Shown here: positions 26,611 to 37,436 of the stretch, piece by piece | How positions within the stretch are numbered: the first letter of the stretch is position 1 | Layout: each line of letters starts with the position of its first letter | Assembly (NCBI GenBank): GCA_902806565.1 | Contig: CADCXA010000027.1 | Span: 2,531,686 to 2,595,685 of the forward strand | Direction: 5' to 3' | DNA length: 64,000 nucleotides | DNA from: Hypoxylon rubiginosum | Taxonomy: Eukaryota > Ascomycota > Sordariomycetes > Xylariales > Hypoxylaceae | Notes under the pieces: model-generated | Databases searched by the model: none | What the model saw: the letters and a program-made list of their open reading frames with translations, nothing else | What the model was told of the DNA's origin: nothing | Made by a program: the position numbers and the translations under genes

Positions 26611-27221
26611 AAGGACGAAACATCTTCTATGTTAGTTAGACACGGTGTTATTATATTAGGTACCTACATGTACATTATATCATCAGATGCGCTAATTAGT
26701 ATATGTAGGTAAATTCGTAGGTACCTTTTTGCAGTGTTGTATTTCAGGTGAAAACTTTCTCCGATCCTCCGATTACGCCACTAAAATTACCTAAAGTGAG
26801 CTCCACTTGCAAGTACCGTGTCTATGCGTCTGTGCATCTGTGGTCTGTGCATGCACTAGTGTAGGCAGCTCTAAACCTAGAATAGATCGGATCCTGGCGG
26901 AAATAGCTGGCAGCCTTTTCCTTGTTCAGCCAGCACTTAACACAGCAACAACACCATCTTTCTTCTCACCAAAGGTTGATATCTCGATCTGCCCAACCTC
27001 ACCACCGACCCGGATCGTCCAAGGAGATTTCCAATTCAACAGTTATCGCATCAGCGATAGAAAAAGGGAACAAGTACAACCCAACTTCCCCTCCCACGGT
27101 CTTGGTCTCTTTCACATCTGGTGGCAACTCATCTGCGATCGCATCGCCTCGCATCGTCTCGCATCGCATCATCTCACCTGAACAGAATCTAGTACCACCA
27201 AGGAATACACCACCAACTACC
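26611..27221. promoter_or_regulatory. promoter and 5' leader of RPB9
   Basis: Normal base composition resumes here. The 600 bp hold GGTACCTAC-type motifs (26659 and 26718), short direct repeats of the type CATCGCCTCG near 27140-27170 and the RPB9 leader. The open frame that runs from 26922 into RPB9 is leader read in frame, not extra coding sequence, because family homology begins near the ATG at 27222. Confidence 0.5.
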
Positions 27222-27902
27222 ATGTCGTCTCCAACTCCCAGCAACGATGGTGACGCTTCCAAGAGCAACCTGGAACAAATAACATTTCGTTTCTGCTCGG
27301 AATGCTCCAACATGTTATACCCCAAGGAAGACGAAGATGCCCACAAGCTTCAGTTCACCTGTCGTACGTGCCAATACACCGAGGAGGCCACCTCGTCTTG
27401 CGTCTTCCGTAATGTTATGAACAACGCGGCTGGCGAGACTGCAGGTGTCACCCAGGACGTTGGATCAGACCCTACTGTTCGTACTGATGCCCTCCCTTCT
27501 GCCCAACACACTCCCCCTACCTCTGCCGATGGAAACCTGGCTGTCTGTCTGAGATGTGGCGTGACCCTTCTCCACTGTGATCGATGTAAGGACCCTGCGT
27601 CGGTCCAAGAGTATAACCAGTTTGTCGCGCACAACCCGGACTTCGCTATCAAGAGAACAATGGACGCTTTGCAGTTTGCAACTTACTGGAATGCCCAGAA
27701 CGACAAAGAGAAGACTGCATGGACTCACCGCTTCGCTTCGTTTGACGAATTAACTATCTCAGACCTCTCACAAGAGAGCGTCGCAGCTCTTTTGCATCTC
27801 GACATCTCTTTCATGGAGACGGACGAAGACCCTCCCGAGGCCCTTGAGAATCCCGACGATGCATCGATGGCTTACGCTGAGTTCGATCCCTACTGGGTTT
27901 AA
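27222..27902 (+). CDS. candidate alternative RPB9 product with a different Cys4 tail
   Basis: If RPB9 intron 1 is not removed, translation continues in frame for 141 residues to a TAA at 27900-27902 (226 residues in total). The added part reads like real protein: a P/S/T-rich linker, then [14 protein letters not shown] (C109, C112, C119, C122; spacing CxxC-x6-CxxC), a helical W-containing segment, and an acidic end (ETDEDPPE) closing in YWV. The product would keep zinc ribbon 1 but lose the TFIIS-like ribbon 2. I do not recognise the tail. Alternatives are an inserted gene fragment, an internal gene starting at the in-frame ATG at 27661, or chance. No expression evidence is available here. 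Confidence 0.4.
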   Translation: MSSPTPSNDGDASKSNLEQITFRFCSECSNMLYPKEDEDAHKLQFTCRTCQYTEEATSSCVFRNVMNNAAGETAGVTQDVGSDPTVRTDALPSAQHTPPTSADGNLAVCLRCGVTLLHCDRCKDPASVQEYNQFVAHNPDFAIKRTMDALQFATYWNAQNDKEKTAWTHRFASFDELTISDLSQESVAALLHLDISFMETDEDPPEALENPDDASMAYAEFDPYWV

Positions 27903-28418
27903 CATGATGATATTCCTCTATCCGCCTCACTTGTAGAGGCATCACGGATCTCATACTAGTAATTCAACGACCTAAATCATGAGTCACGATACATGATACA
28001 TTATCGCACGACAGCCTTAATGATTAGATTTGATTTCTCCTTTTTCCTTTCGGATAACGCTCAGCCGGAATACAGACAGACAGACAGACAGACAGCCAGA
28101 GACATAGGCAGACGACTCGGACATTCCTTCAGCAACGGGCACCCAGCTTTTGGGAGCATGCATTGTATGTATTCTCTCTTGCTGAACCTGATGCTGACAT
28201 GGTGTTTTCTTCGCATTCAAGCTTCCGCGATCGAACAAGACCTGTCCCACCTGCAAGCACGAGGAAGCTGTGTTCTTCCAGTCTCAGCAACGAAACGCCG
28301 AAACTGGCATGGTATGTATAATCATGTTTTGGATGTATCATCAAGAGAGGTCGAGGGTCTAATGAATCGACAGAAACTTTTCTACGTGTGTTGCGAATGC
28401 GGTCATATCTTCCAGTAA
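27222..28418 (+). CDS. rpb9: RNA polymerase II subunit RPB9
   Basis: Three exons, 27222..27476, 28222..28311 and 28374..28418, give 129 residues (family about 115-125). RPB9 is a two-zinc-ribbon subunit of RNA polymerase II that influences start-site choice, elongation and transcript cleavage. Zinc ribbon 1 uses C25, C28, C47 and C50; the conserved [10 protein letters not shown] ends exon 1. Exons 2 and 3 supply ribbon 2 (C93, C96, C121, C124) and the typical end CGHIFQ. Intron 2 is ordinary (GTATGT...CAG, 62 nt). Intron 1 is odd: the donor is the weak GTTCGT and the length 745 nt. The 3' 57 nt of it (GTATGT at 28165, CTGAC at 28194, acceptor at 28221) look like a complete normal intron by themselves. 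The 5' part is open in frame (separate entry). Convergent with uL14m. Confidence 0.9.
28074..28097. repeat. (CAGA)n microsatellite within RPB9 intron 1
   Basis: About six copies of CAGA, in the long first intron of RPB9 downstream of the alternative stop codon. Confidence 0.9.
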
Positions 28419-28989
28419 CGATGATATGCAGGAGCTTTTTATACCACCACTGACGCTATTTGGGGGTATTGCATGAAATCGGCGTTAGGGAGCGGTTCCG
28501 CAAGGACCATAAAGGTTATTGCCTTGGCAAGGGACTCGGCATTTTGATTTCAGAAACAGCAGGCAGGTCAATACAACTTGATTTCACACCAAAGCACATC
28601 ATAGTTGCACCCACACGTCATACTTGTTCTATCGTGTATCAGTCGATGACGTTAGATGCTACTAGGATGAAGTCGTACTACAAGCACAGGGGAGGGACTG
28701 TTGAAGGAACGTAGAATGGTACTTCTGGTCTTTGTATATTCGATCGGGAGGACTATTCCATTGAAGGTTGGCAGTCCTGGAAATCCAGTGCAAGTTATTT
28801 GCCTGGATGTGCATGCATATTTCCCTAACGCCTGCTAGATGCACACTTAGTATAGTACAAATTCGTCCAACCTGTGGCATATCGACGTTGATCTACCTAT
28901 GGACCTCGAGGCTCTTCTGGCATTGCATTGACGGATTTTGTGACACCGCCGATATCTTATAATGCCCACTGAAGAATAACCATCCATGC
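28419..28989. other. shared 3' region between RPB9 and uL14m
   Basis: About 570 bp between two convergent genes. I see no gene; it should contain both 3' untranslated regions. Confidence 0.55.
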
Positions 28990-29555
28990 CTACGCGTGCG
29001 CGGGCGCCATACTTAGGATCTTGCTCCATCCACGCCTCCTCAGCTCAGCACCGACGACGCCGTTGACGCGGGTTCCGATGGGGTCTCCGGCCTTGTTGAT
29101 CAGGACGCAGGCATTGTCGTCGAAGCGGACGACGCTGCCGTCGGGGCGCTGGACCTGCTTTCTCGTGCGGACGATGATGGCGTGGCGGATGTCGCCGCGC
29201 TTCACCTTGTTGGCGGCCGAGGCCGCGCCCATGCCGGCATCGCTCGCGCCGCGCTGCTTCTGCACGATGGCTACTATTCTATCGCCTGTTTCGAAGGGTT
29301 CGAGGTTAGTTAACTGGTCGTCCTCGGAAGTGTTATGAATCGGCATTCAAGGCGCGCGGAGAGAGGAAGGGTTCGACGAACCGATTGTCGCATGTCTCTT
29401 CTGGCCGACGACGAGAGCGCATTCGACAATGGCAGCTCCCGAGTTGTCGATGCAGTTAAGCATCGTCTGTTAATCCCCCACCTCTCGTTTTAGTCGACAA
29501 GCGCTAATAAGGGGCAGTTATCGGATTATTCCTTGCGTACCTTAAGCTGTATCAT
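28990..29555 (-). CDS. mrpl38: mitochondrial large-subunit ribosomal protein uL14m
   Basis: Three exons, 29555..29541, 29466..29382 and 29285..28990, give 131 residues. Exon 1 encodes only MIQLK, the conserved start of L14 proteins, and is followed by [12 protein letters not shown]. The rest carries the uL14 core: [40 protein letters not shown] and GTRVNGVVG, ending in [10 protein letters not shown]. uL14 binds 23S-type rRNA near the subunit interface; this version is closer to the bacterial/mitochondrial type than to cytosolic L23. Donors are GTACGC and GTTCGT, acceptors ACAG and ACAG; intron lengths are 74 and 96 nt. No long targeting peptide precedes the core, as usual for fungal uL14m. 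Confidence 0.92.
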
Positions 29556-30956
29556 CTCGGCCGATGTATGCCCGCAGTATCGGGTGCCAATCGCAAGTGA
29601 TGATATATAACGAAATAATGTTCGCGATCGGGGGTTTCGTGGTTATTGTTGGAAGTTCGGAATTTCGAGGCTCTGCAAAAAAAAAAACATCCAGGGCTGA
29701 TCTGCCAAGGTGGTTGTCGGTGGCTGCCGAGGTGTTTCTTGATTGGCTATTATTTCAAGCAGGCCCCCATTAGCCCATTTAGTCTTGGATCCGGTTAGTC
29801 AGCTCCGTGCATATCAGTTGGTCGGATATCAGTTGGTCGGCTTGGCCTCAGCTCGAAGCCACTTATCTATTATCGTCCCCATACCACCTCGAGAAGAACC
29901 TCGCTTGCGTAATTTGGGGGAAGGAGGGAGTCAGAAGGGGGTCTTCGGCGGTCCGACAAAAAGGGGGCCCTCTTCGGTGCTGTCCGTTCCTGCCGTCTTC
30001 GATTTTTAGTTCCTCTGTGTTCTTTTTACGTTGTGGCTATCACCCTTGCTGCATCAGGGGCTGATGAGGCTTACATACATGTAGTACATAGTACAGAAGT
30101 TTTGGGCTAGTTAGAGTGGCTCAGCTTAGTCTGCCTGTCCGCCTGCCCCTGGAGTTCACTTCCCAAATTGATCGACTGATTGCATCAGAGGCACCTAAAA
30201 AAGAGGCCCCCAAACTTGGTTGACCTGCCACCCTCTTTTTTCCACTTTTCTACTGCGCTTTGGCTTTGCGCCGATTCACAGGTCTCTCCCGGCATTTCAC
30301 TCTCGGTGCAATTGGAATTTGCTCGTCTGTTCTTATTTCTTACCTCTACAATCTGGATCTGGGCTACCCACGACATCAACATCGGAATTTGAACAATTGA
30401 TCATCAATTAGCCCCTATTCCACTATCTATTTTCAATTCCTCTCACTCTCAAAGTATAACGGCGTCATGGCGTTTCTTTAAGTGTCAATGGAATCCGCCG
30501 TCATCAAAGGACATATATCCCCTTATTCCTTGTTCACTCTCTCTCCCTCTCATCTCTCCCTCCCGGGCCAACATTCGCATTCACAATATATATCATAAAG
30601 CCCAGCAGCCTCGCTTAAGCAGTATATGACGACAGAGCTTTAAAGGGCAGTGATAAACACGCTGTACTTGCTGGCGCTCGGAGGAATCTAATAACTTGAA
30701 CTCCGCCGGCGACTTTGCATTTCAGCCGACATCATTTCCAGCTAGGTGTTACCACCGCCTTATTCCATGCAGCTCACTTGCATGCAGGAATCTGACACTC
30801 CTTTGGGCCAAATACTTTCCCCCTTTCCTTTTTGAATAACAGCCATCGCCAAGTTCATGTTCTATGAGCTCTCTCGAGGCTGTTCTGCATACGAAATCTT
30901 AGTTTCACTCTCTTTCACAAGCTTTCCTGCTTAACTAGGCAGAGGTATCTGTTGCA
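29556..30956. promoter_or_regulatory. divergent promoter region between uL14m and SET9
   Basis: 1.4 kb between divergent genes; no gene seen. It contains a duplicated 14-bp element (TCAGTTGGTCGGAT/TCAGTTGGTCGGCT) near 29813-29842 and CT-rich tracts at 30520-30570 and 30820-30950, common in fungal leaders. Confidence 0.55.
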
Positions 30957-33165
30957 ATGCCTCCTACACTTTCTACCAAGTCTGCCGCCCTAAAAAGGCA
31001 GCAAATCACTCTAGCACAGCTATCTTCTTACGACGACATCTTGACCGATTCGCTCGTTGATCATGTGAGTGGGGAATTCTCGTCTTCGGGCGAGCGAGCC
31101 CTTTGCGCCGCGGCAGAAAACTGACGCCATGCTTCAGGTCTATTACTGGACCACGATACCAAAGAATCGTCCTTCCTATCACCCGTCGCGAGGTATAAAG
31201 GAGGAGGAAATTACTAAGATTATTCAAACTAATCTGATTGTCGACCCGGATCTCGAAACCGCCGAGTCTAGACTGCTTGCGACGGATGGTTTGCGCAAGT
31301 TTCACGATGCGCTGAAGACTCCCAAGGAGAAAAACGACTTCCGCGCCCACCTACGTCGCTATATACATATCTACCTCCCTGACTGCCCCTTCGAAGTTAG
31401 CTCTACGAATCGCTATACCATCGTCAGTCATGAGGCTGCTGTGACCGCCCGCAGGTTTATCAAGAAAGGCCAGCCTGTGAAGTACCTCTCGGGCATCCAG
31501 GTGTTAATAACAGACAAGGAAGAAAAAGAGCTTTCTAAGAGGAAGAAGGATTTCAGCATTGTCGTGAGCGCGAGGAATAAATGCGCAAGCTTATTCATGG
31601 GACCCGCGCGATTCGCGAACCACGATTGCGGAGCGAATGCGCGCCTGATGACTACCGGCCAGGCGGGAATCGAGATCATCGCTGCACGGGACATCGAAGT
31701 AGGAGATGAGATAACCGTCACATACTCAGAAAACTACTTCGGCGCCGATAACTGCGAGTGTTTGTGCAGGACTTGCGAGGACAACCTGGTAAATGGATGG
31801 GCCCCCGCCGACGGTACTGTGGCTGTTAAGAAGAGTATCGAGTCCGTATCTGCCGAAGGGTATTCGCTGCGCCACCGAAGAAGGGACGATAGTTGCGCCT
31901 CCGCCTCTCGAACTCCCTCGGTCACGCCCGACATTCGACCCAGGATTCTGAAGACGAGATCCAAGACGCTCAAGAGGGACTCTGAGCGAGGATCTACGCT
32001 CGGGTCTCCCGCGCCTCGGAGTCTGCTGCGCCAGAAGCGGAAGCGTGAATTTGAGTCTTTACAGTCACCACCGGTTACACCAGACAAGAAGTTGAAAACG
32101 CTTCATTACGAGATTGAACCCATTTCTATACCCTCGGCCTTGTCCATGCGAACCAGCGACGATGACTCTGCTAGCACGGTCCCATCGGAGCGTTCGAGTG
32201 AAGATATGGTTCTCACCGACGTCACCACACCCGAGGAAGATATAAAGGAGCCTATCCTACAGTCACCGAGACTAACACCCGTGAAGCTACCAATAGCTTC
32301 TCTAAAACAGGAGGAATCAGACCCATCTTCACTCTTACAGATCACATATACCCCCTCAACTCCGGAGACCCAAGATTCAATCGCTGTGGCACCATTGCCC
32401 ACAATCGAACCTACATCTCAAGTTAGTGAGGAGAATGCGACAGAGTCTAGCTCAGATGGTCAAACCGAGGAAACGTCTTCGCCTATCATTAGTCAACCGA
32501 CTCCCACCGCTACCGCTACTCTTATCTCAGATTCGGTGGAAGTTAGTACTTCTTCGATTTTTACAGCAACCGAATCCTCTTTGCCGATCCAGGATCCTAG
32601 CCCCAAGCGTGGTCGCCCAAGGGGTAGACCATCAAAAAATGAGGCCGAAGCTGTTACTCAAGTAGCTGACGAGCCCACTGCTCCATCTCGCATACGAACT
32701 CCTGGCGATTACACGCTTACGCCGGTACTGCTCTCTGAGCCTAACACTGCTTGGATACACTGTACTGTCTGTAACGAGCCATTCGTGCAGCAGAATGCCT
32801 ATTACACGCGAAGCTCTTGCCCACGTTGTGAGCGTCACTCTAAGCTCTACGGCTACCAGTGGCCCAAGACAGAAAAAGAGGGCAAACACGACAAAGAGGA
32901 GCGTATCTTAGATCACCGTACCGTCCATCGATTCCTCACTGCAGACGATGAGGCAAAGATCCGTGGACGCAAACTACCTTCTGGTAGTATTGTACCGATG
33001 ACACGGACCTCGGAGACACCCGAGAAGAGAGGACGAGGTCGACCTCGCAAAATACGTTCCGATACGAGCTTCGACGATGAATACGAAGACAGCCTGGATG
33101 GTGATTTTGGCAGCATCAGGCGTAGTGCGAGACGACGCCACCCTAGTCTGAAGGCCGCTAACTAG
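30957..33165 (+). CDS. set9: SET9-type histone H4-K20 methyltransferase
   Basis: Two exons, 30957..31064 and 31138..33165 (GTGAGT donor, CTGAC branch point at 31121, TTCAG acceptor), give 711 residues. The start MPPTLS and the block LAQLSSYDDILTDSLVDH followed by VYYWTTIPKNR are typical of fungal SET9 (Suv4-20/KMT5 family), which methylates histone H4 lysine 20. The SET domain lies at about residues 120-240 with FANHDC (195-200) and the catalytic YSENYF (Tyr232). A post-SET-like cluster follows (C242, C244, C246, C249). The long S/T/P-rich linker contains two AT-hook-like motifs (about 527 and 668). Between them is a Cys4 element, CTVC...CPRC, common to fungal homologues. Length fits filamentous ascomycete SET9. 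It probably acts on chromatin in the nucleus. Confidence 0.93.
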
Positions 33166-34026
33166 GACAAAGGCTTGGAATAGCCTAGGATCGGATTACT
33201 TGGGCGCAATACGCAAGGGATTCCTCTTTGGGCTCAAACCTGGATTGAGAGCGGGATCTGTAACATATCATCACCGCCAGGCATATTATAGGCGTTCCGA
33301 GTCATAGCGTTTGCATTTTCTCTCGTGGACCTCTTCAAGACTTTCAATTGTATACTAGGAACATATGTCCAAGTACACTGCAGTATAGCTGCTTGGACAA
33401 CAATTTAAGGGGCATATGCCTCACGCATTGTGTACCTATAAGGACCTTAAGCTTACAAGTATTCGTTTTATACGGTTGTGATTCGCATGGATTTTGACCA
33501 GTTGACCATGTATTAAATTTATCTCCGTAGCATGGCTCACTCGGGATGAATACAGTCTATGAGTGGCAAGGAATAACCGCGCCGTGCATTGCTTAACAGC
33601 ATCTACACCGAGATGAAAATTTCGAGTAGTCAACTACTCGTAGTAGTGACTTGGCCATATGCAAAACACCAACAACGGATACATGGAAAATTAAATGTAT
33701 TTTCTGTTGATTGTCGCTACTCTTATCTCAGCTATCTGTAGCTCGTGATAATAATTTCATTGTCTCATGCGCATTCTCGAGCTCTTGACTCGACACATTC
33801 TCGCTAACCGTCTTCCTCCCTATCCTGATCCTGCACTACTTCGGGATAGGCCCACAGTTATCTCCAGTCTTCAGTGTATGTAGGTGGGCGTCAGATGTAG
33901 AAGAAGTAACTGGCGTACACCTTACTCGTCGTCCCCAGCTCGCATCCACGACGGCATGTTCTCGTATTCCTCGGCTAGTATGCGGTCAAGAAATGGATGC
34001 ATTGGTCCCTAGCAGCGTCTTCTGGA
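33166..34026. other. convergent 3' region, SET9 and F-box gene
   Basis: About 860 bp with no supportable gene. AGTTGACTACTCGTAGTAGT-like short inverted motifs occur near 33630. It should hold both 3' untranslated regions. Confidence 0.5.
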
Positions 34027-35796
34027 CTAGTTAGATGTTGGATCTTCGTGAGCGAAATATATTTTCATGGTGCCGTCTGATTGCTCAACCCACACCGGAT
34101 CAAGCCCGGAGGCATCGTCCATTGTATGTATCAGCTTCCGATCAAACGGCACTGCTTCTGCTACGTCGCCGGCTTCGCTGCCTTCCCAGTCCTCCCAGAA
34201 CTCTAGCGGTTCATTCCCATATGCGGCTTCGCCGTTGCGATGCTGAAAATACCACATCTCGGTTTCGGTTGACTCCTCCCCAGGATGCGCTTTGCGATAG
34301 CAGTAGTCTTTAAGTTCAGAACACCACTCCCAGACCCAGCGCGGTGCTTGTAGAAGGCGCTTTGAATGAGAAGCTTGCTCCGCAGCAGCGTCGACCATAA
34401 GAGAATTGTCGACCATGATGGAATCGTCGCTGTTTTCACCGCCATACTCTTCACCAGTGGTCTGTGTTTGATGCCCCTCTGATGCTTCGTTATATAGCAT
34501 CCCTTCCTGAGCAACTTGTGGTTCTGCATGGTTGTGTGTCGGGACTGTTGCCCATTCATCCATATCATAAGTAAACGAGCGCGTGCGCACTATGTGTTCG
34601 CCGATAGATTCTAAAGTAGAAGACGGAATCCCCTTGTTCATGTACTCTAGGAGTTCTTCTTCAGGAACATCGAGTCCGTCAGTCGACTGTGGTATGATTG
34701 TCAATTGCTCGAGCCTAAGGCTTACTGCACCTTCGCTTCCCACCGGTGATCTCAGATATTTGCACTGCTTAACAGTGAAATCGGCATAAATTGTGATGCT
34801 ACGTATAGACTCGGCATGCCTTCTCAAAAAGTAGCCCAATCCTTTGGACGAGAACCCCGAGTCTTCTATGCGCAGGCTGCGCAGCTGCGGCCAGTGCATT
34901 TCTGGGTCATATAGGAGGCTAGTGACACCTTTGTGGTCCAACTTGCCACTCGGGGGGCTATAAGAGCGTTCAAAACAAAGACCGAAGCTGGTGAGATTGC
35001 GTGCTGCCTTGAGACATACTTGGAGTCCATCGAGGGACATCCCCTTCATCGCAGGGCTAATGCAGAGATCGAGGTCGGTGAGATGTTGGAATAAAGGATG
35101 CATGTCGGGGCTAAACCTTCCAAGGGATGTTGTCATGCCTTCATCCCCGAAACAGAGGCGAGGTATTGTCGACTTCCCAGCGGTGGATCGTGCTGCGATG
35201 ACTGGAGCTAAGTAGGTGAGAAAGCCGTAGTTCCTCTCTTCGTCACTAGAGTTCAAGTCGCGTTGGAGTAGTTGGGCTGTAAGAGGATATCCAGGCCCGG
35301 GTTTGGTGAGTTGATAGTATGGATGCATTGGCTGGCTGGCGATGGTATGCAAGCCAGGCATAGCGTCCAAAGCATGGTGGAGTTGGGCGCGGAAATAATC
35401 GCCATTACCGGAACTATTATCATCTTTGGTTACGAACCAAAAGAGATCCCGAGCCTGTGAGGCGAGTTCTAGAAAGAGGTTTACTTCTGCTGGCGGATAC
35501 TTGTACTCGGAAAGTGATGAAAAAGCGGACTCGTCCTCTGCTAGCTCATGCCATACAAGTACGCGGACACAGGCTGCGAGGTGCGGCTGCGCTGCAATGT
35601 TGAGAAACGCATCCCAATCCGACTTGAGTTTGGACAAGCAAACGCGACGGAAGACGAGAGAGGTTGCGGTGTCGTTCCAGGACTTGCAGACTTGACGCAC
35701 CGACTTCAAATCGCGTACCGAAATGTCGGAATATGTAAAAGTGAGGTGCAAAAGTTCGGGTGGCAGATATGCCATATTGATTAGGCTGCGTTCCAT
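34027..35796 (-). CDS. F-box protein with leucine-rich C-terminal part
   Basis: One uninterrupted open frame of 589 residues. An F-box occupies about residues 8-52: LPPELLHLTF, then SVRQVCKSWNDTATSLVFR. This module binds Skp1 and brings substrates to SCF ubiquitin ligases. The middle (about 200-420) has repeated L-rich, LRR-like stretches (LDLCI, LRSLRIEDSGF, LEQLTII). The C-terminal 150 residues are W- and acid-rich and of unknown role. There are two in-frame ATGs, at residues 1 and 8; residue 8 lies right before the F-box and could be the true start. An 8-bp tandem array abuts the first ATG. The target is unknown; large variable F-box families are common in filamentous fungi. Confidence 0.85.
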   Translation of the reverse strand: MERSLINMAYLPPELLHLTFTYSDISVRDLKSVRQVCKSWNDTATSLVFRRVCLSKLKSDWDAFLNIAAQPHLAACVRVLVWHELAEDESAFSSLSEYKYPPAEVNLFLELASQARDLFWFVTKDDNSSGNGDYFRAQLHHALDAMPGLHTIASQPMHPYYQLTKPGPGYPLTAQLLQRDLNSSDEERNYGFLTYLAPVIAARSTAGKSTIPRLCFGDEGMTTSLGRFSPDMHPLFQHLTDLDLCISPAMKGMSLDGLQVCLKAARNLTSFGLCFERSYSPPSGKLDHKGVTSLLYDPEMHWPQLRSLRIEDSGFSSKGLGYFLRRHAESIRSITIYADFTVKQCKYLRSPVGSEGAVSLRLEQLTIIPQSTDGLDVPEEELLEYMNKGIPSSTLESIGEHIVRTRSFTYDMDEWATVPTHNHAEPQVAQEGMLYNEASEGHQTQTTGEEYGGENSDDSIMVDNSLMVDAAAEQASHSKRLLQAPRWVWEWCSELKDYCYRKAHPGEESTETEMWYFQHRNGEAAYGNEPLEFWEDWEGSEAGDVAEAVPFDRKLIHTMDDASGLDPVWVEQSDGTMKIYFAHEDPTSN

Positions 35797-35858
35797 TGTG
35801 ACTTTGTGACTTTGTGACTTTGTGACTTTGTGACTTTGTGACTTTGTGACTGTGACTT
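35797..35858. repeat. 8-bp minisatellite (TGTGACTT) abutting the F-box start codon
   Basis: Six perfect copies run from 35797 to 35844, followed by a broken copy and one more. On the minus strand the array ends exactly at the ATG of the F-box gene, so it lies in the leader if the first ATG is used. Confidence 0.95.
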
Positions 35859-35890
35859 GGTGTGGCTTGGACTTGGCGATATTTGACGTT

Positions 35891-35927
35891 GGTCAGTTGG
35901 TCAGTTGGTCAGTTGGTCAGTTGGTCA
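35891..35927. repeat. 8-bp minisatellite (GGTCAGTT)
   Basis: Four perfect copies plus a diverged fifth (GGTCATTT), 30 bp beyond the TGTGACTT array, in the promoter of the F-box gene. Confidence 0.95.
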
Positions 35928-36646
35928 TTTCACTTGATGATAAATGTAGGTATCTAATTCCAAGCAGTCAGGTATGCTTCCACATTCACTCACTGAAAAT
36001 TTTTACATTTGAATAAATTTATCCGTCAACCTGGACGACCAAAAGTTTGTTATTCCACTGTCCATTTGTATCCTGTCAGCTGTAAGCTCATTAGAGTCAC
36101 CATTTTCAGCCACATTTAGAGTTAGGCTCCAGTCCTGCGCCAAGTGTCAGGGGTTCCACAGTATCCTGGCCAACAAGAATCCATCCAAGCTAACTAAATT
36201 TTGGCCAATAAAATTAGTCCTGGCCGATTTTCTATTCAAATCCTTCATTCTTATTAGCCGGCGCCACCTAGCCAGCTTGATCCACCGATAAGCCTTATCT
36301 CTAATGTTGCTGTGGCTTCCGTTTTCAGGGGTCGAATCTTGAGACAAGCCTGTGACGTACCCAGAGGGTACCTAAAGGGTACTCGTTGAGATAAACTCTT
36401 CCACAACAACTACATCCTCATCTCGACAGATCTGTAGCATATTTCTTTCTTCCCAGGAAAGAGGTAGGAATCAAGTCAATAATACTATTCTATTCTCCCA
36501 AGCGTTAGAAACCTGATCCATTTCAAGCTGCAAGCTGTTAGCTCCTCCGCTAAACCGACCTAATCTCGAAAAGCGATCGCTAGTAGCTACATACCTCTAC
36601 CTAGCTAAACCTGTTCCTGAATTCATCTCCACTTCCAACCCGCACA
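35928..36646. promoter_or_regulatory. divergent promoter between F-box and LysM genes
   Basis: About 700 bp with no gene. A GGTACC-containing direct repeat (AGGGTACCTAAAGGGTAC) lies at about 36365-36382. CT-rich leader sequence precedes the LysM ATG. Confidence 0.5.
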
Positions 36647-37165
36647 ATGAGTCGCTGGTCGCAGTATGATACCGACGACGAGCGCCTACCCGACGGCATG
36701 CAACGTATCGGTTACGACGCCGATTCCCAGACCTACACGTTCCGCGATACCGATGGTAGCATCTGGGAGAGCGCCCCGGGTAATCAGTACGGCCAGCTCC
36801 ACCGCGTCTCTTCTGCCCTCCCACGCTACGGCGACGATGCGCACGATGCTACCGAACCACCGCATGAGGCTTCGGACGACCCCCCTACGTCGTGGCGACA
36901 CGATATGATGCCCTTGCTCAACTGGTTTCTACTGGTCGGCTTGTTCCTACTCTTTATTTTCTGGTTCATTAGCGGTACGCCCAAACGGGTCAGCCCGACC
37001 ACATGCCCAGACCACAGCAGTCCGTACAAGATCAAGTCAGGCGACAGCTGCTGGGCCATTGCCGAGGAACACGGCGTCACACTTGAGTCTCTGCTACAAC
37101 ATAACCAGGGTCTTGACTGTGATAAGTTGCCCGTTGGTGGTACCGTCTGTATCCCAGGGGTCTAG
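36647..37165 (+). CDS. membrane-anchored LysM-domain protein
   Basis: Single exon, 172 residues. The N-terminal 85 residues are acidic and hydrophilic without a signal peptide. Residues 88-109 form one strong membrane helix (WFLLVGLFLLFIFWFISG). A single LysM domain (about 126-169) follows with the typical YKIKSGDSCWAIAEEHGVTL start, N153 and an end in VCIPG. LysM modules bind chitin or related N-acetylglucosamine polymers. Four cysteines (C120, C135, C158, C168) fit two disulfides. The arrangement predicts a type II membrane protein with the LysM outside the cytosol, unlike freely secreted LysM effectors. It may face the cell wall or an endomembrane lumen; ligand and role are unknown. Confidence 0.88.
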   Translation: MSRWSQYDTDDERLPDGMQRIGYDADSQTYTFRDTDGSIWESAPGNQYGQLHRVSSALPRYGDDAHDATEPPHEASDDPPTSWRHDMMPLLNWFLLVGLFLLFIFWFISGTPKRVSPTTCPDHSSPYKIKSGDSCWAIAEEHGVTLESLLQHNQGLDCDKLPVGGTVCIPGV

Positions 37166-37436
37166 AATCGTGTACCCGCCACGATACACCAAGGGTCGCG
37201 GGGTCTCTGTTCTTCACTTCTTGGGTTACTGAACACCGCAGTAGCATGATGTGTTTGGATTTCTGAGAACAAATTGCTCGCTTCGCCACGTGTGTAAGCG
37301 TGTATATGTAGCTGCGTTGTCTGTCACAAATCTTTCTCCGCTCCTTCCTTAGGCTACCTACATGGAACGTCTCTTGTTTCTTCTACACCTTCAACTTAGG
37401 CGCCGCGCTAAACGAGGTACCGTACGACTGCCAATC

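Noticed and set aside
26922..27221. N-terminal extension of RPB9 in frame with its ATG
   Set aside because: Family homology and usual length support the ATG at 27222; the upstream part lacks conservation features and is repetitive.
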